Source: Bacteroidota bacterium
Lineage (GTDB): Bacteria; Bacteroidota; Bacteroidia; Bacteroidales; JAGONC01
Reading direction: 5' to 3'
Length of the DNA: 64,000 nucleotides
Assembly: GCA_022711405.1 (NCBI GenBank)
Contig: JAKLFC010000004.1
Span: forward strand, 62,001 to 126,000
Shown here: piece after piece, positions 8,940-17,857 of the stretch
How the letters are laid out: the number at the start of each line of letters is the position of its first letter
How positions within the stretch are numbered: position 1 is the stretch's first letter
Program-made: the position numbers and the translations under genes
The notes under the pieces: model-generated
What the model was told of the DNA's origin: nothing
The model's input: only the letters and a program-made list of their open reading frames with translations
Databases searched by the model: none

Positions 8940-10018
8940 TCACAGTAAGGAATCTTTCAAAACATTTTGGCAACCTGGTCGTCCTCAGGGATGTCAATAT
9001 TGATATCCGGAAAGGGGAGATCATTTCCATCATTGGTCCTTCAGGTACGGGGAAGAGCACCTTTCTGCGATGCCTCAACCTGCTGGAGACACCCACGGGG
9101 GGGAACATCACCATCGACGGGATCCCGCTGCTGGATAAGAAGACCAACGTCCCCAGACTCCGTCAGCGGATGGGAATGGTGTTTCAATCGTTCAACCTTT
9201 ATTCTCATCTTTCTGTGCTTGAAAACCTGACCATTGGCCCGGTGAAATTACAGGGCAGGGGAAGGATGGAGGCTAACAGAAAAGCGATGGAGTTGCTCAA
9301 ACTGGTCGGGCTGGCCGAGAAAGCCCACAGCTTTCCGGATGAACTTTCGGGTGGACAGAAGCAACGGGTGGCCATTGCACGCTGCATGGCCATGGAACCT
9401 GAGATCCTGCTGTTTGACGAGCCCACCTCAGCCCTCGACCCCACCATGGTCAGCGAAGTGCTGGCTGTGATCCGTCGGCTGGCGAAAGAAGGGATCACCA
9501 TGGTAATCGTCACACACGAAATGGAATTTGCACGTAACATCAGCAGCCGGGTTCTTTATATGGATGAGGGAATTATTTATGAAGAAGGACCTCCGGAGCA
9601 GATCTTTGAAAAACCACAGAAAGAGAAGACAAGGGCATTCATCCAGCGCATACGCAGCTGGCATTACTCCATTTCGAGCAAGGATTATGATCTGTATCGC
9701 CTTCAGGCAGGGCTGGAGACATTCTGCGATAAACATATGCTTCAGAAAAAGTTAAAAGAAATCATCGTTCATCTTGCTGAAGAGGTGCTGGGTATCCAGT
9801 CGGAGTTCACCGCCGTAGACCTGAGCCTCCATTATTCGGAGAAGGACGGCAACCTTGAAATGGTCTGTGAAAGCACAGGGAAACCTGTCAATCCGCTGGA
9901 GGAAGGCGTTCTTGAGGATGATATCGGACTGCGGCTGATCAGGGCCCGGAGCGAAAGCGTCCTGTATACATACGGGAACGGCAGGAACATCCTCCGTTTG
10001 AAGATCAAAGGAAACTGA
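8936..10018 (+). CDS. Amino-acid ABC transporter ATP-binding protein with C-terminal extension
   Basis: A 360-residue protein. Residues 1-242 are a complete GlnQ/HisP-type ATPase: Walker [10 protein letters not shown] (34-42), Q-loop [11 protein letters not shown], signature [17 protein letters not shown], Walker [14 protein letters not shown] and the H-loop VTHEMEFAR. Typical family members end near residue 245. The extra 118 residues start near [14 protein letters not shown] and end [29 protein letters not shown], which resembles the last part of anti-sigma-type GHKL ATPase domains (G-x-GL-x-LI). The N-box part is poorly conserved, so this may be a degenerate relative or an unrelated regulatory domain. 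Start overlaps the permease stop, giving translational coupling. Confidence 0.9.
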   Translation: MITVRNLSKHFGNLVVLRDVNIDIRKGEIISIIGPSGTGKSTFLRCLNLLETPTGGNITIDGIPLLDKKTNVPRLRQRMGMVFQSFNLYSHLSVLENLTIGPVKLQGRGRMEANRKAMELLKLVGLAEKAHSFPDELSGGQKQRVAIARCMAMEPEILLFDEPTSALDPTMVSEVLAVIRRLAKEGITMVIVTHEMEFARNISSRVLYMDEGIIYEEGPPEQIFEKPQKEKTRAFIQRIRSWHYSISSKDYDLYRLQAGLETFCDKHMLQKKLKEIIVHLAEEVLGIQSEFTAVDLSLHYSEKDGNLEMVCESTGKPVNPLEEGVLEDDIGLRLIRARSESVLYTYGNGRNILRLKIKGN

Positions 10019-10080
10019 CCTGTACTCCCCGTTGGGATCGATCCGGATTAATTCTTTTTTTAAAAAAAATCCATGAAAAA

Positions 10081-10111
10081 TTTGGATGTCAGAAAATTTG
10101 TTTTACTTTTG
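10081..10111 (+). promoter_or_regulatory. Promoter of the TetR/efflux operon
   Basis: TTTG at 10081-10084, 19 bases, then TACTTTTG at 10104-10111. This is a full match to the Bacteroidota sigma-A promoter pattern. It lies 58 bases before the TetR start. Confidence 0.75.
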
Positions 10112-10116
10112 TCCAA

Positions 10117-10155
10117 CTGGTTAAACCATTTAATTAATCTACTTAATTAAACCAG
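10117..10155 (+). promoter_or_regulatory. Likely TetR operator
   Basis: Dyad immediately downstream of the -7 box: CTGGTT at 10117 and AACCAG ending at 10155 enclose two copies of TTAATTAA (10130-10137 and 10143-10150), and TGGTTAAACCA at 10118-10128 is itself a palindrome. Position over the transcription start and in front of tetR suggests autoregulation by repression. The function is inferred. Confidence 0.6.
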
Positions 10156-10168
10156 AGAGTTAAATCTA

Positions 10169-10792
10169 ATGACGGAAAAGGACAGACAAACCGAGGAAAA
10201 GATCTTTGAATCAGCCATGGAGGTATTCACCGAAAAGGGAATGGATGGAGCAAGGATGCAGGATATAGCCATTCATGCAGGGATCAATAAATCGTTGCTG
10301 CATTATTATTACCGGACGAAAGAACGGTTGTTCACGGCCGTGTTTGAAAAGATCGCAAGGGAAATATTTGCAAAATTCGCCCCTGTCTTTGATGAGAACA
10401 CGTCCCTGGAAGATAAGATAAGGTTTTTTTATCTGGAACATATCACGTTCCTTCAAAACAATCCCCGTGTACCTTCATTCCTTTTGAATGAAATCAACCG
10501 TAATCCAGCCAGGATAAAAACGGTTTTCGACAACATCAATATCGATAACCTATGGTCGATGCTTTCCAATCAGCATGGAGATGAAATGAGGAAATATCAC
10601 ATTACCAAAGAATCGGTTCCCCAGATCATGACCGCTATTGTGTCGCTGAGCGTTTTTCCTTTTGCGGCCCGCGGAATATTGGAAGTGATCTTTGAAAAAA
10701 TGGATGTCAACTTTGACGAGTACCTCGAAGAGCGGAAAAAGTTTGCGGCTGACTTTGTGATCGCTGCGCTGAAAAACATGAACCAGCAATAA
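10169..10792 (+). CDS. TetR/AcrR family transcriptional regulator
   Basis: A 207-residue regulator. Residues 8-55 are a TetR DNA-binding helix-turn-helix: ESAMEVFTEKGMDGARMQDIA followed by GINKSLLHYYYRTKERLFTAVF, where the LHYYYRTKE recognition-helix end is very typical. The rest is an alpha-helical ligand domain. It is the first gene of the efflux operon and sits behind a strong promoter and dyad operator, so it probably represses itself and the transporter genes until an inducer binds. Similar architecture occurs with the CecR (YbiH)-ybhGFSR operon of Escherichia coli. Confidence 0.92.
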   Translation: MTEKDRQTEEKIFESAMEVFTEKGMDGARMQDIAIHAGINKSLLHYYYRTKERLFTAVFEKIAREIFAKFAPVFDENTSLEDKIRFFYLEHITFLQNNPRVPSFLLNEINRNPARIKTVFDNINIDNLWSMLSNQHGDEMRKYHITKESVPQIMTAIVSLSVFPFAARGILEVIFEKMDVNFDEYLEERKKFAADFVIAALKNMNQQ

Positions 10793-10816
10793 TCTGTCCA
10801 TGAAAAAATCAATGAA

Positions 10817-12121
10817 ATGATGATCAAAAGACATTTGAAGAGACGCTCTGTCGCACGTTTCAGGCTAATGACATTCGGCATTTTACTTTTCTGTTCATCT
10901 TCTTCTTTTGCACAATCAGCCACAGTCCTTCACATCGACAGCTGTTATGCCATGGCTGAAAGAAACTATCCCCTGATCCGGCAATATGACCTCATCGAAC
11001 AGTCAAAGGAATACACCATCTCGAATGCCGGCAAGGCATATCTGCCGCACATCAGCGTCACAGGAATTGGTGCCTATATCATCAGCGGATTACCAACCCT
11101 TCAGCTCCCCAGCATGCCGGCTGCTGAAAAACATGATATTCAATTCATTGGCATCGGACAGATCAATCAGACCATCTGGGACGGCGGCGCCACACGCGCT
11201 CAAAAGGAAGTGGCGACTGAAAATGCGGGTGTTGAAAAAGCAAGTATCGATGTTTCGGTTTACCAGATTCATGAACGCATCCAGCAGCTGTACTTCGGAA
11301 TATTGCTGATCGATGAACAACTCAAACAGCTTTCCATCCTGAAGGAAAACCTGAACCGAAGCCTGAACAGTGTGCAACTGACCAGGGACCAGGGATTGAC
11401 CTATCAGACGGATGTGGATGAGGTGAAGACTGAGTTGTTGTCTGTGGGTCAGAGAGAAATAGAATTCAGTTTTGCACGCAGAGGATATATTGAGATGCTA
11501 GCCTTCATGACAGGCACTGCGATCCCGGAATCTGTTCAACTGGAGGAACCCGTGGCCGTAGAATCCTACGCTTCAATGACCAACAACAGACCCGAACTGA
11601 ACGTCTATGAAAGCCAGCTCCGATTGCTTGATGCATCATCCTCTTTTGATAAAGTGAGTGTTATGCCCAGGCTCGGATTGATGGGTGCGGGTATTTTCAT
11701 ACAACCCGGAGTGAGTTTCGCAACGGAAAACCTATCCTCCCTCGCGCTTGCAGGAGTAAGTGTATCATGGAATACCGCCGGACTGTATAAATTTTCCAAC
11801 AATAAAAAGCTCAATCAGGTAAAAATGGACAGGATCCGCAATCAGCAGGAAACATACCTCTTTAACACGGATCTTCAAACGAAACAGGTTTCAAGTGAAA
11901 TCGAAAAACAGGAAGCAATCCTCAGCAATGATGATGGGATCGTCGTATTGAGGGGTAATATCAGAAATGGATACCAGCTGAAATATGATAACGGTCTGTG
12001 TTCCATGAATGAACTGATCAGTGCGATCAACAGGGAAAGCGAAGCGAGGGTTGCCCGTGCCCTGCACCGCGTGCAACTGCTCATAAGTCTTTATCAATAC
12101 AAAACAATCCTGGGCAATTAG
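10817..12121 (+). CDS. TolC-family outer-membrane efflux protein
   Basis: A 434-residue outer-membrane channel subunit. A signal peptide (ends SSSFAQS) is followed by two TolC/OEP-type helical repeats: LHIDSCYAMAERNYPLIRQYDLIEQSKEY marks the first, and NNRPELNVYESQLRLLDASSS the second; long coiled-coil segments lie between (residues 120-220 and 320-420). It provides the exit duct for the downstream HlyD/ABC-2 exporter. Two in-frame ATG codons (10817, 10820) are possible starts. The gap to tetR is 24 bases, so it is in the same operon. Confidence 0.88.
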   Translation: MMIKRHLKRRSVARFRLMTFGILLFCSSSSFAQSATVLHIDSCYAMAERNYPLIRQYDLIEQSKEYTISNAGKAYLPHISVTGIGAYIISGLPTLQLPSMPAAEKHDIQFIGIGQINQTIWDGGATRAQKEVATENAGVEKASIDVSVYQIHERIQQLYFGILLIDEQLKQLSILKENLNRSLNSVQLTRDQGLTYQTDVDEVKTELLSVGQREIEFSFARRGYIEMLAFMTGTAIPESVQLEEPVAVESYASMTNNRPELNVYESQLRLLDASSSFDKVSVMPRLGLMGAGIFIQPGVSFATENLSSLALAGVSVSWNTAGLYKFSNNKKLNQVKMDRIRNQQETYLFNTDLQTKQVSSEIEKQEAILSNDDGIVVLRGNIRNGYQLKYDNGLCSMNELISAINRESEARVARALHRVQLLISLYQYKTILGN

Positions 12122-12146
12122 TTGAACCTTATAAAAAGTACTCATT

Positions 12147-13040
12147 ATGAACTACAGGTTTGCATTATTCTCAGCCATCCCTCTGTTATTGCTCTCCTGC
12201 ACCGAAGAAAGTCATGAATTCGATGCAGCGGGGAATTTTGAGGCAGTTGAAACCCTGGTTTCATCCGAAGCCAGCGGGAAGATCCTTGCCCTGGATGTCA
12301 TGGAAGGCGAAATCCTGGAGAAGGATCAGCTCGTGGGATATATTGACAGCACCCAGCTTTATCTCTCAAAATTACAGCTGGAGCAAAACCGCAAAGCGAT
12401 CCTGTCGGGCAGGCCCGATATTAAAATACAGCTGGAATCCCTGCAAAAAGAACTGGCCAATGCCATCACCGACAGGGACCGGATTGAGAATCTGGTAAAA
12501 GGGGAGGTTGCATCTCAAAAGCAACTGGACGATGCCAATACAAGAATTGAGATCATTCAGTCGAAAATTGAAGCGCAGAAGAGCGTTCTTACCACCAGTA
12601 CAAATACATTGACGGAGCAAAGCAGTACCATTGAAATCCAGCAGGCCATCATCGAGGATCAACTGTATAAGTGCAGGATCATCAATCCGGTTAACGGCAC
12701 GGTGCTTACCAAGTATGCGGAGCCTTTTGAAATGACCTCACCGGGCAGGCCGCTTTACAAAATTGCCGATCTCGAAACTATGTTCATCAGGATTTACATC
12801 AGCGAAACACAACTCTCACAAATTAAGATCGGGCAGAAGGTCGATGTTTACACCGACATTAGCCGGAAGGATTTTAAAAAATATGATGGAACCATCAGCT
12901 GGGTATCTTCCAGGGCTGAATTTACTCCGAAGATCGTCCAGACAAAAGAGGAACGTGTGACCCTGGTCTATGCTGTAAAAGTGCTGGTAAAAAATGATGG
13001 CTGCCTGAAAATCGGCATGCCTGGCGAGGTAAATTTTTAA
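12147..13040 (+). CDS. HlyD-family membrane fusion lipoprotein (YbhG-like)
   Basis: A 297-residue periplasmic adaptor. The signal ends in LLLLSC, so it is probably lipid-anchored. The first biotinyl-lipoyl half is SSEASGKILALDVMEGEIL, then a long coiled coil (about 70-180, with repeated EIQ/ESLQKEL helices) and the second lipoyl half and beta-barrel (CRIINPVNGTVLTKYAEPFE; FIRIYISETQLSQIKIGQKVDVYTD). It should link the ABC-2 permeases to the TolC protein. The length is close to YbhG (about 330). Confidence 0.9.
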   Translation: MNYRFALFSAIPLLLLSCTEESHEFDAAGNFEAVETLVSSEASGKILALDVMEGEILEKDQLVGYIDSTQLYLSKLQLEQNRKAILSGRPDIKIQLESLQKELANAITDRDRIENLVKGEVASQKQLDDANTRIEIIQSKIEAQKSVLTTSTNTLTEQSSTIEIQQAIIEDQLYKCRIINPVNGTVLTKYAEPFEMTSPGRPLYKIADLETMFIRIYISETQLSQIKIGQKVDVYTDISRKDFKKYDGTISWVSSRAEFTPKIVQTKEERVTLVYAVKVLVKNDGCLKIGMPGEVNF

Positions 13041-13049
13041 AGGATCTCC

Positions 13050-14015
13050 ATGTCAGCTGACTTTTTTATTTCGGTCAGGCATTTATCCAAATCATTCGGG
13101 ACCATGATGGCCCTGAACGATATTTCCTTTGATGTAAACCAGGGAGAGATCTTTGGTTTTATCGGTCCCGACGGGGCGGGCAAGACAACCCTGTTCAGGA
13201 TCCTCACTACCTTGCTGCTTCCTGACGAGGGAGAAGTGACGCTGATGGGGCTTGATTGCAGGACTGGTTTCAGAGAGCTCAGAAAGAACATTGGTTATAT
13301 GCCCGGGAGATTCAGTCTGTACATGGATCTGTCGGTTGAAGAGAACCTGAACTTCTATGCAACGGTCTTTGGCACTACGGTTAAGGAAAACTACGGACTG
13401 ATCCAGGATATTTATTCACAGATAGAGCCATTCAAAAACAGGCTTGCCGGAAAGCTTTCGGGCGGGATGAAGCAAAAGCTTGCATTGTCGTGTGCACTGA
13501 TCCATAAGCCGGAACTGCTGGTCCTTGACGAGCCGACAACCGGCGTTGACGCAGTCTCACGTTCGGAATTCTGGGAGATGCTTAAAAAGTTACGGAAATA
13601 TAACATAACAATCCTTGTTTCAACCCCTTATATGGACGAAGCCATGCAATGCGACAGGGTGGCGCTCTTCCAGGAAGGGAAAATATTATCCATTGATGAA
13701 CCGGATAAAATAAGGGACGGATTCAGACGAAAGCTTTTCAGCGTCAAAGCCTCGGATAGGTATAAGCTGATCACTGCGTTAAGGAATTTTCCCGGAACGG
13801 TCTCCGCTTATCCGTTCGGAGATTCCGTGCATGTGACATTCACCGGAGATGAGTTGGATAGGTCTGTATATGAGTACCTTGACCAGACTGGCATTCATGA
13901 TGTCCTCATCCATGAGACCAGGGCGGGTATCGAGGACAGGTTCCTGGAGTTGATGGAGCAAGGCATAAGGCACAAGGCACAAGGCATAAGGGATAAGGTG
14001 GGGGAAGTTAAATGA
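13050..14015 (+). CDS. ABC-2 exporter ATP-binding protein, first
   Basis: A 321-residue ATPase with Walker A GPDGAGKTT, signature LSGGMKQKLALSCALIH, Walker B LLVLDEPTTGVD, and a C-terminal domain typical of drug-export ATPases (YbhF half). AAAGGA lies just before ATG 13050. The H-loop position reads STPYMDEAMQ, i.e. the usual THYMDEA histidine is replaced by proline, whereas the second ATPase keeps TTHYMDEAE; this is a possible degenerate site in an asymmetric pair. The last 17 residues are encoded by a heptad array and are likely a neutral tail. Confidence 0.9.
   Translation: MSADFFISVRHLSKSFGTMMALNDISFDVNQGEIFGFIGPDGAGKTTLFRILTTLLLPDEGEVTLMGLDCRTGFRELRKNIGYMPGRFSLYMDLSVEENLNFYATVFGTTVKENYGLIQDIYSQIEPFKNRLAGKLSGGMKQKLALSCALIHKPELLVLDEPTTGVDAVSRSEFWEMLKKLRKYNITILVSTPYMDEAMQCDRVALFQEGKILSIDEPDKIRDGFRRKLFSVKASDRYKLITALRNFPGTVSAYPFGDSVHVTFTGDELDRSVYEYLDQTGIHDVLIHETRAGIEDRFLELMEQGIRHKAQGIRDKVGEVK
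13960..14001. repeat. Heptanucleotide array inside the 3' end of an ABC ATPase gene
   Basis: Six units (AAGGCAT, AAGGCAC, AAGGCAC, AAGGCAT, AAGGGAT, AAGGTGG). They encode the C-terminal tail GIRHKAQGIRDKV, so the original stop codon was probably lost or displaced. Confidence 0.85.
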
Positions 14016-14077
14016 TGCGGAAAAACCCACTATCCCGTAGGGATTTAACTATTGTAGCATAGATTATCCCCGTAAAA

Positions 14078-14815
14078 ATGATACCAAATACGGTCATATC
14101 GGTTCACAACCTGGTAAAACGTTTCGGGAATTTCATCGCCAATGATCATTTGAATTTTGAGGTTTACGAGGGCGAGATTTTCGGATTTCTGGGTACGAAC
14201 GGAGCAGGCAAGACAACCGCCATCCGGATCCTTTCAGGTTTATCGGAGCCAACATCGGGAGAAGTCCTTGTCGCCGGATTCAATGCCAGGAAACAACCGG
14301 AAAAGATAAAGAAGAGCATCGGGTACATGTGCCAGAAGTTTTCGCTTTATGAAGATCTGACCGTCAGGGAGAACATTATGCTGTACGGCGGTATCTACGG
14401 GATGAGAAAGAAAGAGATCAGAGCAAGGACAAATAGCCTTCTTGCAAAGCTTCACTTCGAAGAGTACGGTGATAGGCTGATCTCTTCCCTGCCGCTTGGC
14501 TTGAGGCAGAAGCTGGCCTTTTCGGTGGCGGTCCTGCATGAGCCCAGGATCGTCTTTCTCGATGAACCTACCGGAGGAGTGGATCCCATCACGCGGCGCC
14601 AGTTCTGGGAGATGATCTATGAAACGGCAGCCGGGGGCATCACTGTCTTTGTCACCACCCATTATATGGATGAAGCCGAATATTGTGACCGGATCTCTAT
14701 CATGAGTGAAGGAAGGATTGTTGCACTGGATACGCCAGCTGGCCTGAAAAAGCAATATCATGCGGATTCGGTTGAGGAAGTGTTCATCAAAATCGCCCGT
14801 CCTGGAAAAAACTGA
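14078..14815 (+). CDS. ABC-2 exporter ATP-binding protein, second
   Basis: A 245-residue ATPase with Walker A GTNGAGKTT, signature region SSLPLGLRQKLAFSVAVLH (LPLGLRQ in place of LSGGxxQ, common in the second half of YbhF-type ATPases), Walker B IVFLDEPTGGVDP and H-loop TTHYMDEAE. It pairs with the preceding ATPase; in Escherichia coli both halves are fused in YbhF, whereas here they are separate genes. It ends 3 bases before the permease start. Confidence 0.9.
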   Translation: MIPNTVISVHNLVKRFGNFIANDHLNFEVYEGEIFGFLGTNGAGKTTAIRILSGLSEPTSGEVLVAGFNARKQPEKIKKSIGYMCQKFSLYEDLTVRENIMLYGGIYGMRKKEIRARTNSLLAKLHFEEYGDRLISSLPLGLRQKLAFSVAVLHEPRIVFLDEPTGGVDPITRRQFWEMIYETAAGGITVFVTTHYMDEAEYCDRISIMSEGRIVALDTPAGLKKQYHADSVEEVFIKIARPGKN

Positions 14816-14818
14816 GCA

Positions 14819-15928
14819 ATGAAGCGATTCCTTGGATTTGTAAAAAAAGAGTTCCTGCATATCTTCAGGGATTACCGGACGATGATCATTCTTTTCGGCA
14901 TCCCTGCCGCACAGATTCTTCTTTTCGGATTTGTGGTGAGAACCGACCTTCAAAATGCCAGGATAGCCTTTTTGGATCTTTCCAAAGATGAATTGACGCT
15001 GAAGATATCCGATAAGATATGTTCATCCGGTTTTTTCACGAGGGAGGCAAACCTGATGAGCTACAAGGATGTGGATAAAGCGCTCAGGGGAAACAGAATA
15101 AAAGCGGTGGTCATTTTTGAGGAGAATTTCAGCAGGAAACTAACTGGTGAAGGAAAGGCAGCCATCAGCATCATCACTGACGGCTCAGAGCCCAACATGG
15201 CTACCCTTACCACAAATTATATCACTGCTATCGTGACCGACTTCAACAGTGAAGCAGTTGGGACGGCAGCTGCCGGAGCCCTGCTGGTACAGCCTGAAGT
15301 GAGTATGTTTTACAATCCTTCCCTTAAAAGCCAGTTCATGTTCGTGCCAGGGGTCATCACACTGATCATGATATTGATCTGTGCCCTGATGACATCCATC
15401 ACCATCACGCGTGAAAAGGAGTTCGGAACCATGGAGGTACTGCTTGTTTCTCCCCTGAAACCGGTTCAGATCGTCCTGGGCAAGGTCATTCCGTATTTCA
15501 TCCTGTCGGTCGTTGACGTCATTCTAATCCTGGTACTATCCTGGCTGGTGTTTGGTTTGCCTGTCAGGGGAAGCCTGGCGCTGCTTCTTGCCGAGGCGAT
15601 GCTGTATATTCTGATGAGCCTCTCACTGGGCATTCTGATCTCGACGGTGGCCAGAACCATGCAGCAGGCAATCTTCATATCGCTGGTAGGCATGATGCTT
15701 CCGACGATCCTGCTTTCAGGATTCATTTTTCCCATCGAAAATATGCCGGAAGTGTATGGATGGATCAGTGCCATCCTTCCCCCGAGATATTTCATCGTGA
15801 TCATAAAGGACATCATGATCAAGGGGACAGGATTCCTTTATGTCTGGAAGGAAACGCTGATACTTGTCCTCTTCACGTTGGTTTTTATAGGACTGGCAAT
15901 AAGGAATTTCAAAATAAGACTTCAGTGA
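14819..15928 (+). CDS. ABC-2 type multidrug permease (YbhS-like)
   Basis: A 369-residue ABC2_membrane_3 permease: KKEFLHIFRDYRTMIILFGIP, a periplasmic domain (about 55-170), then five C-terminal helices with ITREKEFGTMEVLLVSPLKP, LSGFIFPIENMPE and a final helix. It is partner of the following permease and the two ATPases. The first membrane segment and the REKExGTMExLLVSP motif are hallmarks of the family. Gap to the previous gene is 3 bases. Confidence 0.92.
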   Translation: MKRFLGFVKKEFLHIFRDYRTMIILFGIPAAQILLFGFVVRTDLQNARIAFLDLSKDELTLKISDKICSSGFFTREANLMSYKDVDKALRGNRIKAVVIFEENFSRKLTGEGKAAISIITDGSEPNMATLTTNYITAIVTDFNSEAVGTAAAGALLVQPEVSMFYNPSLKSQFMFVPGVITLIMILICALMTSITITREKEFGTMEVLLVSPLKPVQIVLGKVIPYFILSVVDVILILVLSWLVFGLPVRGSLALLLAEAMLYILMSLSLGILISTVARTMQQAIFISLVGMMLPTILLSGFIFPIENMPEVYGWISAILPPRYFIVIIKDIMIKGTGFLYVWKETLILVLFTLVFIGLAIRNFKIRLQ

Positions 15929-15947
15929 AACAGGAGGATAATAAGGG

Positions 15948-17066
15948 ATGAGGACGATATTTTACCTGATACGAAAAGAATTTCTTCAGATCTTCAGGGA
16001 TAAATTCATCGGAAGGGCGATTTTCGCCATCCCTATCGTGCAGATGCTCGTACTGGTACCTGCCGTAACATTTGAGATCAAGAGCTTAAACCTGTGCATT
16101 GTTGACCGGGATTTGACAACCGAATCCAGAAAGCTGGTAAATCAGGTGGTGGGATCTACTTTTTTCAGGGTCATCTTTACGACCTTTTCCGAGGAGGAGG
16201 CCAATGATCTGTTAAGCAGGGACAAATGTGATCTGATACTGCAGATACCCTCCGGTTTCGGGAAAGACATCGGCAAAGGGAATCCGGTCAAGGTGTTCGT
16301 CTCGGCCAATGCGATTAATGCATCCAATGCCCAGCTGTCGTGGGCATACTTGAATGGAGTGATCGGTGATTATAACATGGATATCATTGCCGAAAATACC
16401 GGAAACCAGGGGCTGGTAACCGTTCCGCAGATACAGGTCACCAACAGGTACTGGTACAACGAAATGCTCAATTATAAATATTACATGTTGCCGGGGATCC
16501 TTGGGATACTGGTGCTGGCCATCGGTTTCCTTCTTGCGGGGCTTAACCTGGTGAAGGAAAAGGAGAGCGGCACCATTGAGCAGATCAATGTAACGCCGGT
16601 GAAGAAATATCATTTCATCATCGCCAAAATGGTTCCCTTTCTGGTCATTGGCCTGGTAGACCTTGCCCTGGGCCTGACATTAGGAAAGCTGGTATTCGGT
16701 GTACCGTTTGAGGGCAACATTGCCCTGCTTTTTCTCTGCTCGGCCATTTTCCTGGTAGCTGTTCTTGGTTTTGCCCTTTTTCTGTCGACTTTTTCTGGAA
16801 CCCAGCAGCAATTCATGTTCACCGCCTTCTTTTTCATGATCATTTTTATCCTGATGAGTGGTATTTTTACTCCTTTGGAGAGCATGCCTGTGTGGGCACA
16901 AACGATCGATCTGGTGAATCCTGTGGTGTATGTGATGCGCATCAACAGGATGGTGCTACTCAAAGGCTCCACTTTTCATGACATCAGCAGGGAGATCGTC
17001 GCCCTGACGGTGATTGCCATTGCATTCACGGCGCTGGCGATCAACCGGTACCGGAAGACAGCGTAA
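15948..17066 (+). CDS. ABC-2 type multidrug permease (YbhR-like)
   Basis: A 372-residue homologue of the preceding permease: IRKEFLQIFRDKFIGRAIFAIP, periplasmic domain, VKEKESGTIEQINVTPVKK, LMSGIFTPLESMPVWAQ. An AGGAGG Shine-Dalgarno-like site lies about 10 bases upstream of ATG 15948, which is unusual in Bacteroidota and may support internal initiation within the operon. This is the last gene of the efflux operon. Confidence 0.92.
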   Translation: MRTIFYLIRKEFLQIFRDKFIGRAIFAIPIVQMLVLVPAVTFEIKSLNLCIVDRDLTTESRKLVNQVVGSTFFRVIFTTFSEEEANDLLSRDKCDLILQIPSGFGKDIGKGNPVKVFVSANAINASNAQLSWAYLNGVIGDYNMDIIAENTGNQGLVTVPQIQVTNRYWYNEMLNYKYYMLPGILGILVLAIGFLLAGLNLVKEKESGTIEQINVTPVKKYHFIIAKMVPFLVIGLVDLALGLTLGKLVFGVPFEGNIALLFLCSAIFLVAVLGFALFLSTFSGTQQQFMFTAFFFMIIFILMSGIFTPLESMPVWAQTIDLVNPVVYVMRINRMVLLKGSTFHDISREIVALTVIAIAFTALAINRYRKTA

Positions 17067-17077
17067 GAGAAATTTCT

Positions 17078-17193
17078 GATTCAGTATTCAGTATTTAGTA
17101 TTTATGATTTGAGGGCGGAAGTGATATTATCCAGGAGTTTTTGGGATTTGGATGTTGGGATTTGTTTGGAATTTGGTTTTTGGAATTTGGAAT
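17078..17193. repeat. Two heptanucleotide arrays (TATTTAG and TTGGAAT families)
   Basis: 17078-17112 holds five units (GATTCAG, TATTCAG, TATTTAG, TATTTAT, GATTTGA). 17138-17193 holds eight units ending TTGGAAT, TTGGAAT. Both lie between the efflux operon and the next gene. Confidence 0.88.
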
Positions 17194-17233
17194 TTTAGTT
17201 TATTTGTGCTGTATAAAAGAGGGAGATTTCACT

Positions 17234-17848
17234 ATGCCGATGGATGCTGTTTTCATTGCCCGCAGCCTCGCCGCCTACAGCTTCGAGATGGCCGACAGCC
17301 AGGTGACCGATAGGGATCTCAGCGGTTATACCATTATTGACACAAAAGAAGGACCCTATTATTCTTTTGATAAACTCACGGATATCCGGGTGCATAGCAT
17401 CGGTACGCCTGAGAAAGGGCAGTTGTATTACCTTCGCCATAGGTGTTGCTCAGGAATTGCCCCCTGGCTTTCAGGTGTTACCATATATACACTGGATAAT
17501 CAGCCACTTCAGCTGGACGGTACGGCTTCTGTTTTTCCCAATACCCTGAGCGGAGAGGTGCTGCATATCTACCGGGGACCGGTCGGCATGAGCTGCCAGT
17601 ACCGTTCGGGATGGTTCCGGCCCGGTTATCAACGGAAGATCATTATTGATGCGGTTGTGTCTCTTCAGTACCGGCTGAATGATCCGGCAAAAAAGATCCG
17701 CGTGGAGATGACCGGGCAATGCCGGCGAGCGATCGAGGGCCGGTACAGGACTGTCGCTTTTCAGGCGGAATCGTTCAATCCGCTGGTCACAACCCAGCAG
17801 ACGTCAGCGGTGTACAAGTTACTGAATCCGTATCTGCAGATCCTGTGA
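17234..17848 (+). CDS. Protein of unknown function
   Basis: A 204-residue protein with no family that I recognise. The ATG at 17234 follows GGGAGA at a sensible distance; the longer open frame from 17141 is encoded by heptad repeat and is not credible. No signal peptide or membrane helix is visible. The sequence looks like a compact soluble, beta-rich protein (YYSFDKLTDIRVHSIGTPEKG, VVSLQYRLNDPAKKIRVEM). It contains a CC pair (RHRCCSG). It converges with the next gene, 9 bases between stops. Confidence 0.7.
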   Translation: MPMDAVFIARSLAAYSFEMADSQVTDRDLSGYTIIDTKEGPYYSFDKLTDIRVHSIGTPEKGQLYYLRHRCCSGIAPWLSGVTIYTLDNQPLQLDGTASVFPNTLSGEVLHIYRGPVGMSCQYRSGWFRPGYQRKIIIDAVVSLQYRLNDPAKKIRVEMTGQCRRAIEGRYRTVAFQAESFNPLVTTQQTSAVYKLLNPYLQIL

Positions 17849-17857
17849 TGGGCTCCC

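Noticed and set aside
10030..10075. Terminator after the amino-acid transporter
   Set aside because: GGATCGATCC is a palindrome without loop and is separated from the T run, so support is weak.
17141..17233. N-terminal extension of the unknown protein at 17234
   Set aside because: Aromatic-rich stretch encoded by heptad repeats, with no start context; ATG 17234 has a GGGAGA site.
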